Source: Anastrepha obliqua
Lineage: Eukaryota; Arthropoda; Insecta; Diptera; Tephritidae
Reading direction: 5' to 3'
DNA length: 64,000 nt
NCBI RefSeq assembly: GCF_027943255.1
Contig: NC_072893.1
Location: 1,240,001-1,304,000, forward strand
Shown here one piece after another: positions 34,778-46,765 of the stretch. The notes under the pieces are model-generated. The model did no database searches and was not told the origin of the DNA. It worked only from the letters and a program-made list of their open reading frames with translations. The translations under genes were made by a program, and so were the position numbers. Positions within the stretch are counted from its first letter, which is position 1. Each line of letters opens with the position of its first letter.

Positions 34778-35000
34778 ATGTCCAGCCATTCGGGCACGAT
34801 TGGCCGCAAACGTGGCGGCAGTGCTAGCGAGTACTACTTTGGTGGTGGCGGCGACCAGATGCGGCGACAGCGCTCGGCCGAGTGGCACAGTCACCACGGC
34901 TACAGCAGCAGCGAGGATGAGTACCAGAATACTGTTCAGTCGTCGGCCTTCGATACGCAACTGCTGGCGCAGCTGCTGTTGCAGAGTCAGCAATTGGCAA
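34778..35000 (+). CDS. Unknown low-complexity protein, first coding exon
   Basis: This exon encodes residues 1-74 of an unrecognised protein, starting MSSHSGTIGRKRGGSASEYY. The ATG has A at -3. The segment has a basic RKR, a Gly4 run (residues 22-25), RRQRS and a Ser/acidic SSSEDEY, then a leucine/glutamine-rich end (QLLAQLLLQSQQLA). It is predicted to be disordered apart from that amphipathic end. The exon closes at CAA|GTGAGT, a strong donor, in phase 1. It splices in frame to 35455, giving AGC at the junction. This is the only part of the window with a consistent multi-exon coding structure. I know no family for it. Because it is rich in Ser, Gln and basic or acidic patches, a scaffold or cytoskeletal adaptor is possible, but that is a guess. 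Confidence 0.75.
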
Positions 35001-35454
35001 GTGAGTAGATTGGCAAGTGCCAACGGGTGGTGGCGTGGTAGTGGAGGGAGTGTAGATGTAAATGGTTGCCGCTGGGTTTGGGAGACAGTTGAAATGACCA
35101 AATATCTTATTCAATTAGTAATGGACAGTCTTAAGCTGAATTTAAGCGGATTAGTGAAATGGGCGTTCATTCGCTTGGACGCTACTGTGGAATGGCAGCC
35201 AAGTGGAATGCCGAGTAGATAAATTTAGGATGACGACAATCAATGGGATACTGTGATGGGAGTGCATTTGGTTTATACGACTCAATTAAGTGCTTTAAAA
35301 AGATAGGTCCATGCGAACTGACTGGGGACGTTCTTTAGCTGCCAGGGTCAAGAATACTATAATTGGCTTCCTCACTTTCATGCGAACACACTTTTTATTC
35401 TGCCTCCGCTGCAATTTTGACTGCATTACAAACTGTTTATTTACTATTTTTCAG
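35001..35454 (+). other. Intron 1 of the unknown gene
   Basis: 454 bp, GTGAGT...TTTACTATTTTTCAG. The donor and acceptor are both close to consensus and the reading frame is kept across the junction. Confidence 0.75.
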
Positions 35455-36450
35455 GCTTGGATCGCTATGGCTCTGACTGTGAAAACCCAGATAATCCTAC
35501 ATCACTGCTCACTGAATATCCGAACGCGTTGCGAGACCACAGCTCCAGCTTAGCGTTCCAACTGCAAATGCAGCAACAGAACACCGGGCTAAGCTCACCC
35601 ATGAAACAACAGACTACGCTCGCTGCCGCAGTGGCAGCAGCGCAAATTACTGCCACTAATAAATATCAGGCGAATCAGCTGCCAACGAGCACGGCTCTCC
35701 TGCCAAACAGCGCCAATACAACGCGCAGTACAAATCCATTTCTTAACGCCAAATACGACTCTCAGTCCAACTCGGACTCAATGAGCGACCGACTATCCTA
35801 CTCCGGTAGTGCAGCAATGCTGGATCGTTTGCAAGCCGTCGTGGAGGGCGCCACCGCACTGCCTATTAGTGGTAGTGGTACTGCCGGCTTGAGTGCGCTT
35901 AACTCCTCCCTTTTATTGCCCACCAGCTCAACTGCCAGCAGTCTCAATCCGAGTGTTAGAGATAGCGCAAGTAGTGGCACAGCGCGTGCCCATCGCACGA
36001 AAAGTGGACGCTCAATAAATCGCGCTGCCACTGGGAATGGTAGTGGCAGCGGTGTCATAGCGGGTATGACTTCCTCAAGTAGCGGTGCCTCTTCAAACAG
36101 TAATGCCACCTCCGCGGCTGGTGCTATTGCGGCCGCAGTTACCAGTCGCAGCGAGCGAGAAAAACTCAAATTGCAACAAATTCAAAAAGAACTACTTGAG
36201 TACGCGCATTCCACAGCAGAAAGCTCTATTGGCTTGGATTTAGACGAATTTGTAACATCCGGTGGTGAGTCCGAGCCACCGCCAGAACCAGCGCCACCGG
36301 AAATTCCACCACGCACACAATCGCTCTTGATGTCGCTGCGAAAGCCTTCGGACTATAAGCTCAAGTACGAAGATAAAGGCGACCAAAAGCACGAGGAGTT
36401 CATACCGACCAGCCATTTGCAGCAGCAGCAACAGCAGCCAATACAAAAGG
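35455..36450 (+). CDS. Unknown low-complexity protein, large central exon
   Basis: This 996-base exon encodes residues 75-406 in one open frame that continues for 65 bases into the next intron. It opens LDRYGSDCENPDNPTSLLTE, then has a Gln/Ala/Ser/Asn/Thr-rich stretch (about residues 110-300: LAAAVAAAQ, SNSDSMSDRLSYSGS, SGSGVIAG, ASSNSNATSAAGAIAAA). A charged helix-prone segment follows (residues 307-332, SEREKLKLQQIQKELLEYAH). Then come a Pro/Glu patch with PPEIPPRTQSLL (355-366), which fits the PxxxPR core used by CIN85/CD2AP SH3 domains, RKPSDYKLKYEDKG, and a Q6 tract (397-402). Alternating Ser/Ala/Gln composition is normal for fly regulatory and scaffold proteins. No catalytic domain is visible. 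The donor GTGAGT at 36451 leaves phase 1. Confidence 0.8.
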
Positions 36451-37000
36451 GTGAGTCTCGCAAAGCTTTTGTACCAATGGTGGATAAACTTGCACCAGAA
36501 AATAAAGTAGGATAGAGCTTCGAAAGCTTACAGGACTAAATGTGCGCACAGAATCTGTTAAATGTGCATGGCTAGGGAGACTTTCTCTACTCATGGGAAT
36601 AGTTTGAAGTTTTTAAGAATAGTGGGATATTTTTTATGCATTTTTCTTATTGCTATTTAAGTTTAGTTGAAATAAGTGAAGCTTTTGTGCATTGGTTGGC
36701 AGGAAAGCTTTTAGTGGCAAATCGTTAAAATGGGCTTTTTACGCAAACAACAGCTTTTAAGGAAACTTAAAACAGCTTTAAGGAAACTTCCTATTATTAT
36801 AAGTTCCTATAAGGAAAACGAAATCAAACGGTTATTTTCAACGTTAAGAGAGGTAGTTTTTTTGTGATTAAAAAATGAAATTTATGCGGAAAATACAAAG
36901 ATAAAAAAAAAGGAATTGAAAGAGCAAGTGGAACATATATATATTTCTTTTGTTATAATTATTAATATTATTTTTCATATACTTTTTTTGTTTGTTGCAG
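36451..37000 (+). other. Intron 2 of the unknown gene
   Basis: 550 bp, GTGAGT...TTTGTTTGTTGCAG. AT-rich, with no element recognised. Retention would add ESRKAFVPMVDKLAPENKVG and a stop at 36513-36515. Confidence 0.75.
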
Positions 37001-37073
37001 ACTTTTTGATTACCGACAATTCGCGATCCAGTGAAAACCAATCGAAAGCGAGCGACACACAGAGTCAAGCTGG
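37001..37073 (+). CDS. Unknown low-complexity protein, third coding exon
   Basis: A 73-base exon joined in frame to the large exon (G|AC gives Asp407). It encodes DFLITDNSRSSENQSKASDT and QSQA up to residue 430, and ends at GCTGG|GTAAGT in phase 2. The acceptor has a strong pyrimidine tract and the donor is consensus. The peptide is Ser/Gln/Asn-rich and shows no domain. The gene must continue beyond this point, since there is no stop, but I could not find the next exon in the remaining 26.9 kb. Confidence 0.72.
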
Positions 37074-39890
37074 GTAAGTGGCACGAAAAAAAATTTGATC
37101 AAAATATAATTTTTTATGCATCTGAGATAACGTTAATATGCGCTTAACTGGAGTCGCAAAAGTTAACAGGCACTTTTTTTTATTTTTTTATTTTATTAAC
37201 AACTAAAAATTTAGCTAACGTGGAACTAAAATAAAATATTCATAACAAAAAAAAAAAAAAAAAATAGTTCCAATAGTTTCACAACGCATTTGGTATCAAG
37301 CATCGCTTGGCACTTCTCTTCGACTCCTCACATCCTTTTACAATACAAAAGATGCTTTCCTTGGAATCTGGTTTCATTTTTCATATTCGTATTGTATTGC
37401 ATCTTTTCAGCTTTATTGCTTTCTATTGTTAATGGTCGCCACTTTCACGGTCTTCTCGATTGCAATTTTGTTAAATAATTCGATTTGGGAAACATTACAA
37501 AATCTTGATTCAATTTTAAAAAATTGCATTCGGCACGCGTTACGCACAGCCCATACACACAAACCCACACTTATGTGATGGGAACTTAGCTACACACATA
37601 TGCGAGGATGCGGAAGAAGCAACTAGACATCATGGCAGCACACACGCACACAAGTGGACGATAAGGCACAAGTGCAATGAAGTTGAAGGCTTCAGTTAAT
37701 TCCGGCAAAAATATCATCCTCACAAAAGTATCTTATTATGTTCGCGTTGCCGCATCGTCTTTGGTGTATTTTATTACCTTTGCAGTTATGACTGTACGTG
37801 CGTGTGTGTGTTGTGTGCATGTAAGTATGGCTGTGCATTCATGCGTCTGCAACTGGCTAGTGGAAAGTAGAAAAATATAAGTATGGGATGACCGTGTGTG
37901 TGCGACTGCCTTGCTAAAGCTGCATACATCCCTTTGTTCCTGGGAGAATTCACCTAAACACACACACACTCACATGCATTCAATGGTGCGCGTTCACACA
38001 ATGCTGCCAAAGGCCAGAACTTCAAGCTGAAATATATTTTATTTTACTTATTTCACTCACTTCTATTTATATGTGAGAAAAGCTTGCTGTTCTTGTTGTT
38101 GTCGGAATAAAAAATGTCCATTTGATTGTGCATCGCATAGAGGTGCACACACCCGCACATTTGATTGTTTGTTGACATGGATGTGCAGTCGGCGCGGCAT
38201 CGGATGTGAATGATAACAATTTCACCGACAAATAACTTTTGTTGCTTGCAACTTTCTTTGTTGTTGAATGCAACAGATTATTATTAACTGCGTCACAAAG
38301 CCCATGATTCCATGTGGCCTGTTTGATTCGTCTATTGTCGTGAATTTAATCAGGATTTTGAGATGGAGGCGCACGATGAAAGATCTTCGCCTCGAAAGTT
38401 TTTTTAATAATTTTTTTGCGTTTACAAATCTGTGCAAATACCCGCCTACATACATATATGTATATATATAAAGGTGCGCATATGTGTGTATATCTGGTAA
38501 AATGTGCTCCATTATAGCTGAATAATTACAGTCTTACTAAATCTAACCAGGATCGCCATTTATATAGTCGTTGCATATTCGCAATCGGAATACTGAATTA
38601 TGGTTGCATTTGCGCAAATGCGCCTTGAAATAATTTGCATCTTTTTGATTTCGCTTCGATTTGCTTAGCATTTCCTAACCATTTGCGATTTCCAGCATCT
38701 TGTTTTGAATTCTGCTCCACCAAGCTAATGGAAATGAGAGATGAGCTGTAATGCACGACCTGCTGCCCGCCCTCCCTTTGCTCGTCGTTCACCTTCGCCA
38801 TTGGCACTTATTCAAATGGCCCCCCATCTCTTTTGACAATTTGACCAATTCCGGCATGGAACGATGTTGTTAACGGCAATTAAAACCGCAAATAGCTTCG
38901 CACACGGTTGCTGCGATTCCAAATGCGACCGAGGTAGCCGAAGCAGATGGCTGCTGCATAGGTGCCAGTCCCTACAGAGTTTGCAAGAGCAGCAACCGCA
39001 AAGCTGGACGCTGAGTACGCGGCCACATGCGTATGTATTTTTATGTTTGTGTGTGTACAGGTAAATATGTACCTATGAGCGCTGCACTCGGGCCGCATGC
39101 TTGTGAACGCAAAAATGCGTTGCATATGATTCACTCGGTGCGGCTTCACAGCCGGTAGTTGATTGCCGCTTTTTGCAAATTTCTGCAGCTTTTCTTCATG
39201 CGATTTTTGGATTCATTGAGGAGGAAGATATCAATGGCGATTAGTAGGGCGCACCATTGCCATCATTTGTGAAGGAGCACCGCGAGGTATGTAGACTTTC
39301 GTGCCCCACCTATATGAATCTACCAAAGGGGACCGACAGAATCCACCAAACAAGAAATCGATACCACATAGTTGGTTTTTCATTAACTTCATTTTATTAT
39401 TACTACTCTCCCTAATTTATTACTACTTTAAATGAGAGACCTACGAGCTGAGAGCTGTCTCACGCTGATGTCAGCAGCTGACTTTGGATAAATGCTGATG
39501 ATGAATTACAAGAGTTCATAAAACCTTGAATTAGTAAAGGAACGCTCACTATAACTGCATGAAAACACTCTAACCGGTTTGAAAATAGATTTTTAGCCCT
39601 TTAATTTGTTTATGTGCAATAATTCTTTAAGGCACTGCCCTACGTATTCCTGGAATTTGTGAGTAATACGCATACACACACACTCATACACAAATTTCTT
39701 TGAGCCATCAAAATGTACCTTATTGCCTTCAAAGTACTATCGTCTACATAGATGCAATATACTTTTGCCAGCGACTCTTTAAATTTTTGAAATATTACAT
39801 GCAACTTAAGTTAAGTTAAGTTTGTGATTTATAAATCAAATATCAGCAAATGTTATATAAATTTCATGGAGTTTTTACATAGGTGGTTTC
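37074..39890 (+). other. Start of a long intron (no exon detected)
   Basis: An A-rich run lies at about 37245-37264, with CA/TG microsatellites near 37800-37815 and 37956-37972 and TATATGTATATATATA near 38455-38470. Open frames on both strands lack domains. Confidence 0.5.
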
Positions 39891-40285
39891 CCGCTGCCTT
39901 CTGACGGGATGCAAGCTTTCCTTCTCATTAGACAGCCGCCCACTCTGAGTGCGACGCTGACCAGATATCCTCTTAATGCAAGTCAGTCGCCATGAGAATT
40001 TTGGTTTTATGGAATCAGTAGTCAGATAGGCGGCGTTTACTCACCTTATCACGAATTTTCGGGCGTTGCGGATTTTTTGAAGAACTTGCCATATCCAAAC
40101 AAGCCCACTCAGACCAATTATTCCTAACCGCTGCTGGTCCGGCACTGCTTATTTATCTGCTTATTCGCAGGTAACCTTCATAACTAAAGGCCGCCCACTA
40201 TCCGCAATCTGTGACCCATCTGGTAGCCCGTAGCTTGACTCCAGTAGAATTCCATAAAAATCAGTGAACTGAAGTGTTTAAAGGT
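39891..40285. other. Unassigned; possibly worn LINE DNA
   Basis: It lies immediately 3' (minus sense) of the RNase H remnant at 40290-40930 and may be its eroded 3' part, but no motif proves it. Confidence 0.35.
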
Positions 40286-40289
40286 AAGT

Positions 40290-40930
40290 TTATCACCTAT
40301 AATTACTCAAACAGATGCGAGAGCGCTATATCCAAAGGGCGAAACCTATGCCTCTCTTCTGGCTACAATTTGCCGTGAAGGAAAGATAAGGTGTGTTGGA
40401 GTCTTCCGTGTATTGGTTGCAGAAACGGCAAAAGCCAACTCTAGCTCTTCACTCCTAAGCTTCCTCTTGATGGTGTGTTGGCCCATAACAAGAAAGGGCT
40501 CGGTCACAGCGGTCACGAGGCCACAGCCTCTCTAGCCCTTGCGTCCGTTTCTTCCTTCCCAGTTATACCCCTGTGTCCTGGGACCAATATTAGCCTGATG
40601 CGTTTGTGCGTTCCTAACAAATTCAATTTCTCGCTACACTCAAGGACCAGTGAGGACTTAGTCTCACTGGATGACAGTGCCTTGAGTGCACAATTCGTTT
40701 ATTCCGGAGACTCATCTTTAAAATAATTTGTACTCATATACAGATAGCATACACCTCCGCTTGGAAGATGCTTGGACAACTATCTATTGGCACAGAACAT
40801 TTGGTTTTGGACCCATATATTCAAGCTCTTATACCTTCCCATGTCTTCGAGCCGTCTGTATACCAGTGTAGGGTACACTCTTGGAGTTTCCTTTCAAATT
40901 CAAGTGTAGTCCGATTTACTTTGTCGTCCA
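40290..40930 (-). mobile_element. LINE RNase H fragment
   Basis: The minus strand reads YTDGSKTWEGIRA, IYGSKTKCSVP and CPSIFQAEVYAIC (about 40880-40740). Eroded segments follow whose order fits the second half of RNase H (H.PHWSLS, then GPTHHQEE near 40480). YTDGSK holds the first catalytic aspartate and FQAEVYA the glutamate of the RNase H site. This supports an I/LOA/R1-group LINE, distinct in sequence from the copies at 33168 and 47773. Stops are frequent. Confidence 0.65.
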
Positions 40931-43900
40931 GCCCAATTCTGAACTTTTTCTCAAATTAAATAACTTTATTGATATCAGCTCTGGGTATACCTTCTAGTTG
41001 GGCACACGCGTAGCAACGATCGAGTTTTGTGGAGGTAATGGTTGAAGAACTGCCGCTCTGATTTGTGCAGCGAATGATGATGACTATATCAGTCATGTTG
41101 TTAATAAAAAACCTTTTCCAGTGTCCCTCACAGGTGACAAAATTTTAAAAATTTATTTTTAAATCCAAACCAAAGTCGTTATAGTCATAAATCATATATA
41201 CAAATAGCATTTTATGTGGAATAGGGGTAGTTTACTGGTAAGTTGGCTAACTTAAAATTTTCCATAAATACGATGACTATTTACGTAGAAATTCTCGTTA
41301 GTACCATAGATATTATTTTTTACACTTCCGTGGGGACATTAAACGAGTATTTGCGACTGTATTGCTACTCGAGATGAACAACGGGCTGACGAGTATGAAA
41401 GTGAACAAGAGCTTATGCCGTGGCGTAAGAAGAATGCAGACCCATCTTGAAAATGTATCCTGGAATTTTATTAGCAAAGCAAAAATCGATCCTGTTTTTT
41501 TCGGAAAGTGCGGCGTTAATTAAATGCATACATAAATTTCTAAGTATATTCACACATCATTCCAAGTGTATTTTTGCATTTGCACTCATCTTTCTTGTTT
41601 TTGTTTTTACGTGTAATTCCCCACAAAAATGGCATACGAGCATTTCAACCTATCTTTGTAATCTGCTATCATTGCGATTCATTTCGCTTCCTCCAAGCCT
41701 CAGTGTGTCTAGCTGACGATTAGTATGCTCCAGCTGCTTTGGTCAAATGTATGCGCCTGCTGTTGAGCTACGACGTGCCTATACTATAATCTCCTCGTAG
41801 GCTCACACGCTTGCAGATCATCCCACCACAGCCACCATCCATCGACCCTGATATCTTTAAGCTGCGCCGAGACGTATGTAACTGCCTGCAAATGCATTTC
41901 TCGGACTAAACCGAGGATTAAATGGCGAATGTCGTACATATCCTGCGCTTTGCCTTTCCTTTCGCACCAAGTTTTTTGCCCTGTCGATGCTACTTTTTGC
42001 GTTCATTGCCTCCGAACAATGCAAACGTTCAGCATGAAAGCTACGAGACAGATCAGCAGACATTGCCACTAGACTGGACTGGTGAGCATTGGGGGAACTG
42101 TGGCCGAAAAGACGAAAAGGCGTAATTCATTACAATAATCCCACGAATGAGCAATAAAATTCGAATGTTTCCACTTGTGCCGGCATCGAAGTGCAGCCGG
42201 AAAGGAGCAAATGCAATATCAACTCCAGCGTCCGTGAAAGTGAGTAGTCCAACACCCGCACCTCAATTGCATCTCAATTCTATGTGTGTATGTGTATGCA
42301 TGCATGTGTGTGCTCGTGTGCACAAATAGTGTCTAGTGCTCGCCCACGTCCACAGGATATGTTGATGTGTTTGGACTAGTAGCATCTGCCTGTGAGGAAG
42401 AGTGTGCGGCAGACGCGTTGTGGCAGCCGGAAGAGTTCCATAAAAGACGAGAGTAACATTTTTCATTGATGTGAAATTCGCATTAAGTAATTTCTGCGTG
42501 TTGCTGCCAGTTTATGTGCTTTTTGCAAAAGAGGCATTTCATTTCATTAAAACCAAAGTTTACTGCTCAAAAATTTAGGAAAACTTGAATTGAACGAATA
42601 TTTGCTAAGAGTTTTAAGCATAAATTGTCTTACCGTTAGTCATATTCATTTTGATGCAAATTCCAGCCACAAATGCAGTCGCACGCACAACCGCCCCGCG
42701 CGGGGTAATAAACATCCGCTCACCCGTTCGTATATTTGAGTCGTAGCTCCTTCCATGTCAGCATTCGATTGTACTCGAAAATGTGTGTGTGCATATTCAA
42801 ATATATGTATGTGTATATACACACACATGCACACATGCCACTGACCCATTCATCATTCGAATTGTGCTCTGTGCTCACATGTTTGGCTTCATACAAACGC
42901 ACTTGTAAGACTAACGGTATTGCCTACGCACGATCTATCCATCCCTGCAAGTCAATGATTCTTCAATTCTGCTCAATTTATCTCTGGTAATTTTTGAAAT
43001 GTAAACTTCTTATTGCTTTTGTTTCCCTCCAACCCCCAACGACCGGTGAATGTGGTGGTGATGGTGGTGCTGCTCGCCGCCTCTCCTACGTGCTCGGTTT
43101 TTGTTTTCTTAATTCCTACAATATTGTTTTTTTCTTGTTGTTGTTTTTGCCCTACACAATTTTGCATTGCATTCCTTTTTTATTGTTCAGTTGTAATGCT
43201 GTAGCTGCCGTTTTACTGCTTTTACTGCTTTTATTGCTGCTTGATATTATTGTTGCTGTTGTTGCCTGGATTTCGCACAAATATGCAGTATCATAATTGG
43301 TATTTTTGTGCTCGAATAGGTTTAAGTCATATCAGCAGAATGCAACCACAACCCTCGTCCTGCCCACTTGGTTGTGCCCACATACTGGCTCATCGAAGTC
43401 CTTACCGAGGATTTCAGTATTCGTATTCTCATTGAGTTGGCATAAATTATGTGTAAACCGATAATAATATTTGCTAATGCCTTGGCACCGAGCGCTTCTC
43501 GATGTGCGCTACTGCTCCTCTATGCAATGGCCAACATGAGGGATGAGGAGGCTCTTCGAGCTTATATGCTTTCGCTTCTAATCCTGAGTGTATGCAAAAT
43601 AACGAGCAATTAATACGGTCTTACCACTTCCATAGTTGCCAGATTAGCCGAAAGTGAGCAATTAGTGTGAGACATCTGCATGCAAATTTCTGTTGTTCCC
43701 ATCCATCTGTCCATGTGGTATTTGTAGTGATCGATTAGGACTACTATTTCTTTATTTAAATTCGGAATTATTTTATTACACAACTACCTAAACTCCCTTC
43801 GTAAATAGAATAATATTTACTCAAAGCAAAGGGCCAACAATATTTAAATGCCGTTGATGCCAAAATATTGAAAGTGTAGCGAAGGCAACTAATAAACAAA

Positions 43901-45789
43901 CAAACAAACAAAAAGCAACAAAACCTAAAGTGAACATTGGAGTTATGTCGGTCATAAGCGTAGACGCAGCCACAGACGCCAAACCCCTGCTGAAATGCAG
44001 GCACTTCGAAGGTGCGTAGACCTAATAAAGTTATTCATTCCATTGTCTCTGAGGGACGGTTCTGCGCTTGCGAGGTAAGACGTCTGTGCGTCGACTTGAA
44101 CACTCAACTGAGTCCCATGGGTACGCGCATGCGCAAATGCCGCCGCTCAGCAGCATTTAAGTGCCTATGCATGTCTTATTAATTTGGCTCATTTATCTTA
44201 GGGATATCGGAGTAGAAACCAACCAACAGTAACGCAGCGTAAATTGAAAAAAGGCGATTACATAAATAAATATATAAAATGGATAAAGAATATTAAGCCA
44301 GCTCAATGAACAGCGCAGTTGTGTTTGTTTTTCACAAGGTAATTTGATACCTACGAGATGCGAGTTGTTAATTACATCTTACACAGCGGTGAGCGCAAAT
44401 AAGCGCACGGCTTGCCCTGGAACTTGAGGCCAATACTGGCTTATGGATGGCTGGATTGTTGGATTGGCTGTCTTTTTGCTTTCACTTCGTGGTCAGCATG
44501 GCCGCACCGAGCTGCCAACATCTGTAGTAAAGTGTGAGCAACGGTTTCTGCTGCTGGGGCATATAATGCGTTGCTTCTAAATTTTCGGATCTTCTCACTT
44601 ATCCAATGCTTGGCCGTTGATCTCATCATTTCTTGCTTCATGCACACATTATTTCGCTTTTCTGCTTCCTTTATCTCTCCTCACTCGTCGACGGGGTGTG
44701 AATTACATAGTGAACTTTTCGTGCGCACTCAGCTTATTATGGATGGCCGGGCATATCTATTTCCCCTTGCATGAATTAATTTCGAATATTAATTTTTTTC
44801 GTCTCTTGACACTTTTCTGTTGTCCCTCGCGTCGCTTGTGGTTGTGTCACGCTGTGATGGATCGTCAAAAATATTGAGCTGCAAACCAAGTACGGGATGG
44901 TCGCCGCAGGATTTTCGATTCTAGCTGTCAACGCAGCGAGTGTGATCCTATGAACAGCCTGCATGCGTTTTTTATTGCCTTCATATTTCAATTAAGTGGC
45001 TGGGATCTTTATTAAGCACTTCTGTGAACTTTATTATCATATCAGGGTTAGGGGAGCTGTGAATGAGTTGTATTTGTTTGTGCATTTCTCTAGAAGTGTT
45101 GAAACATTTTGTTTAGCATTAGCCTTTATTTCATTCTGTTTGATTTTTTTTTTGTTAACTATTTTTAACTGAAATTTAGCTGAGTTAGGGGAGGCATAGT
45201 TTCATAGTTTTAAACAAGTTAGAGGAGAAAAGTTGAAAAATTCTGCAGAAGTATTGAAAAATGTTTGGCAAAAATTAATTTTCAGCAAATTTATTGGGCA
45301 ACTTTATTGCAGCCGCTGTTGGCCGGTCTGGGAGCATAAAACAGCAAATAATGGACCAACTTTTTTTTAAGTGGTCGTCTCTCGCCAATCCATGACTAAT
45401 TTAAGAATTGCACAGAAAAATCATCTGCCGTTTGGAGGTGGAATGAAACTGACATTTGAAAGCCAGCACACAAAGGTGTGCACCACAAATTAGGGATAGA
45501 GTTCGGCATAACTACTAGAAAAGAATGTATAAAACTACTTCATAAGTGAATAGTATAATATTTTAAGTTCATTGATTAGGTACATAAGTGAGGCCATAAT
45601 TTGTATAGGGGGGAAAAATTCTTAATTTTTGTGTGATAACGTCCAGAAATGAAGGAATGTTAAAAACAGGAAAATACTAAATGTGAAATTCTAAGCCGAT
45701 CGGAGGAGGTTTAGAGGTTTCTGGAAAATCAACTTTCTTGAGTATTTTTTAAAAGAACACAATAAATACTTTTTTCCAATTTTCTCAGT
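40931..45789. other. Unassigned intronic or intergenic DNA with microsatellites
   Basis: TGTGTGTATGTGTATGCATG lies near 42282-42301, ATATATGTATGTGTATATAC near 42800-42820, Leu-coding TTA/CTG-rich pyrimidine DNA at about 43205-43265, and (AAAC)n at about 43893-43912. No domain or splice-consistent exon was found. Confidence 0.45.
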
Positions 45790-45833
45790 AGTAGGGTTAC
45801 ATAAATCTTTTTAAGAAGGTAACCAGTCCCTCC

Positions 45834-46151
45834 GCGGCCACCGTAGCCGAATGAGTTGGTGCGTGACTTTCATTCAGAATCTCGTTGAAAGACCAAAATG
45901 AAGAAAAAAGTTTTTTCTCAGAGCGGTCGCCCTCGGTAGGCAATGGCAAACCTCCGAGTGTATTTCTGCTATGAAAAAGCTCTTCATAAAATAATATCTG
46001 CCGTTCGAAGTCGGCTTAAAACTGTAGGTCCCTCCATTTGAGGACCCACATCAAGACGCACACCACAAATAGGAGGAAGAGCCCGGCCAAACACCAAAAA
46101 CGGGAGTACGCGCCAATTATATATATATAATATATATATATATATATAATT
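45834..46151 (+). mobile_element. Full-length SINE with TA-rich tail
   Basis: The head CGGCCACCGTAGCCGAATGA, GTTGGTGCGTGAC has a good box A (TAGCCGAATGAGTTGG). Box B is degraded (AGAATCTCGTTGAAAGACC). The body follows the family order: GCGGTCGCCCTCGGTAGGCA, GTCGGCTTAAAACTGTAGGT, CTCCATTTGAGG, CGGCCAAACA, GTACGCGCCAATTA. A (TA)n tail (46114-46150) ends it. AGTCCCTCC at 45825-45833 and 46152-46160 is a 9-bp target-site duplication. Confidence 0.87.
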
Positions 46152-46765
46152 AGTCCCTCCAGTGACATGTTTTGCAAATTTCCCAGGTCTTCAAAAAAAT
46201 AAACGCCAAGATATTTGGCATGGATTCACAGAGGAGGTGTTGTACCGACTCAATTTCTTCTTCATTTTCATAGCTCCTGCGCAAGTCATTGTGAGGTACA
46301 CCCATTCTACTGGCTAGGGCGCCTATATCGCAGTGAGCCGTTATAATACCTCTAAGGACGATGATAGTTATCTGTTTAATCCAAGCGGACATTGTGTCCT
46401 TTTAAGATTCAGTTTTGGACAGAGTGCTTTGGAGTCCCTGCAGTTAGTAGTTGGAGACCACCTTTTATTGAGCGATTACGCTCAAGTCAATCGCAGTACA
46501 TAGTTCGTTTAGAGGTATGCTTATGTCTTCCACCAATCGCTGAAGGCTAGTCCCTGAGCCTTTCCTTGCACACTCATCCGTTCTTTCTTTTCCCTCCACT
46601 CCAGAGGGACCGGGGACCCAACAAAGTGTGGTGTTGTGTGGTTAAATAAGAGAGACCTTCTCCTCCACATCTTGAATTGATGCGCGCTGAGGCCTGTGCC
46701 TTGATCGCTGTTTGACTATCAACAAAAATGGTAAGGTTTGCCAGAAGTAAGTTCATTAGTCTTAT

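Noticed and set aside
39995..40090. Minus-strand ATG with GTGAGT donor (MASSSKNPQRPKIRDK)
   Set aside because: It lies next to worn LINE DNA. The match to a donor alone is weak evidence and no promoter or upstream exon is visible.
46114..46151. TA repeat as an independent microsatellite
   Set aside because: Its right edge meets the SINE target duplication exactly, so it is the SINE tail.
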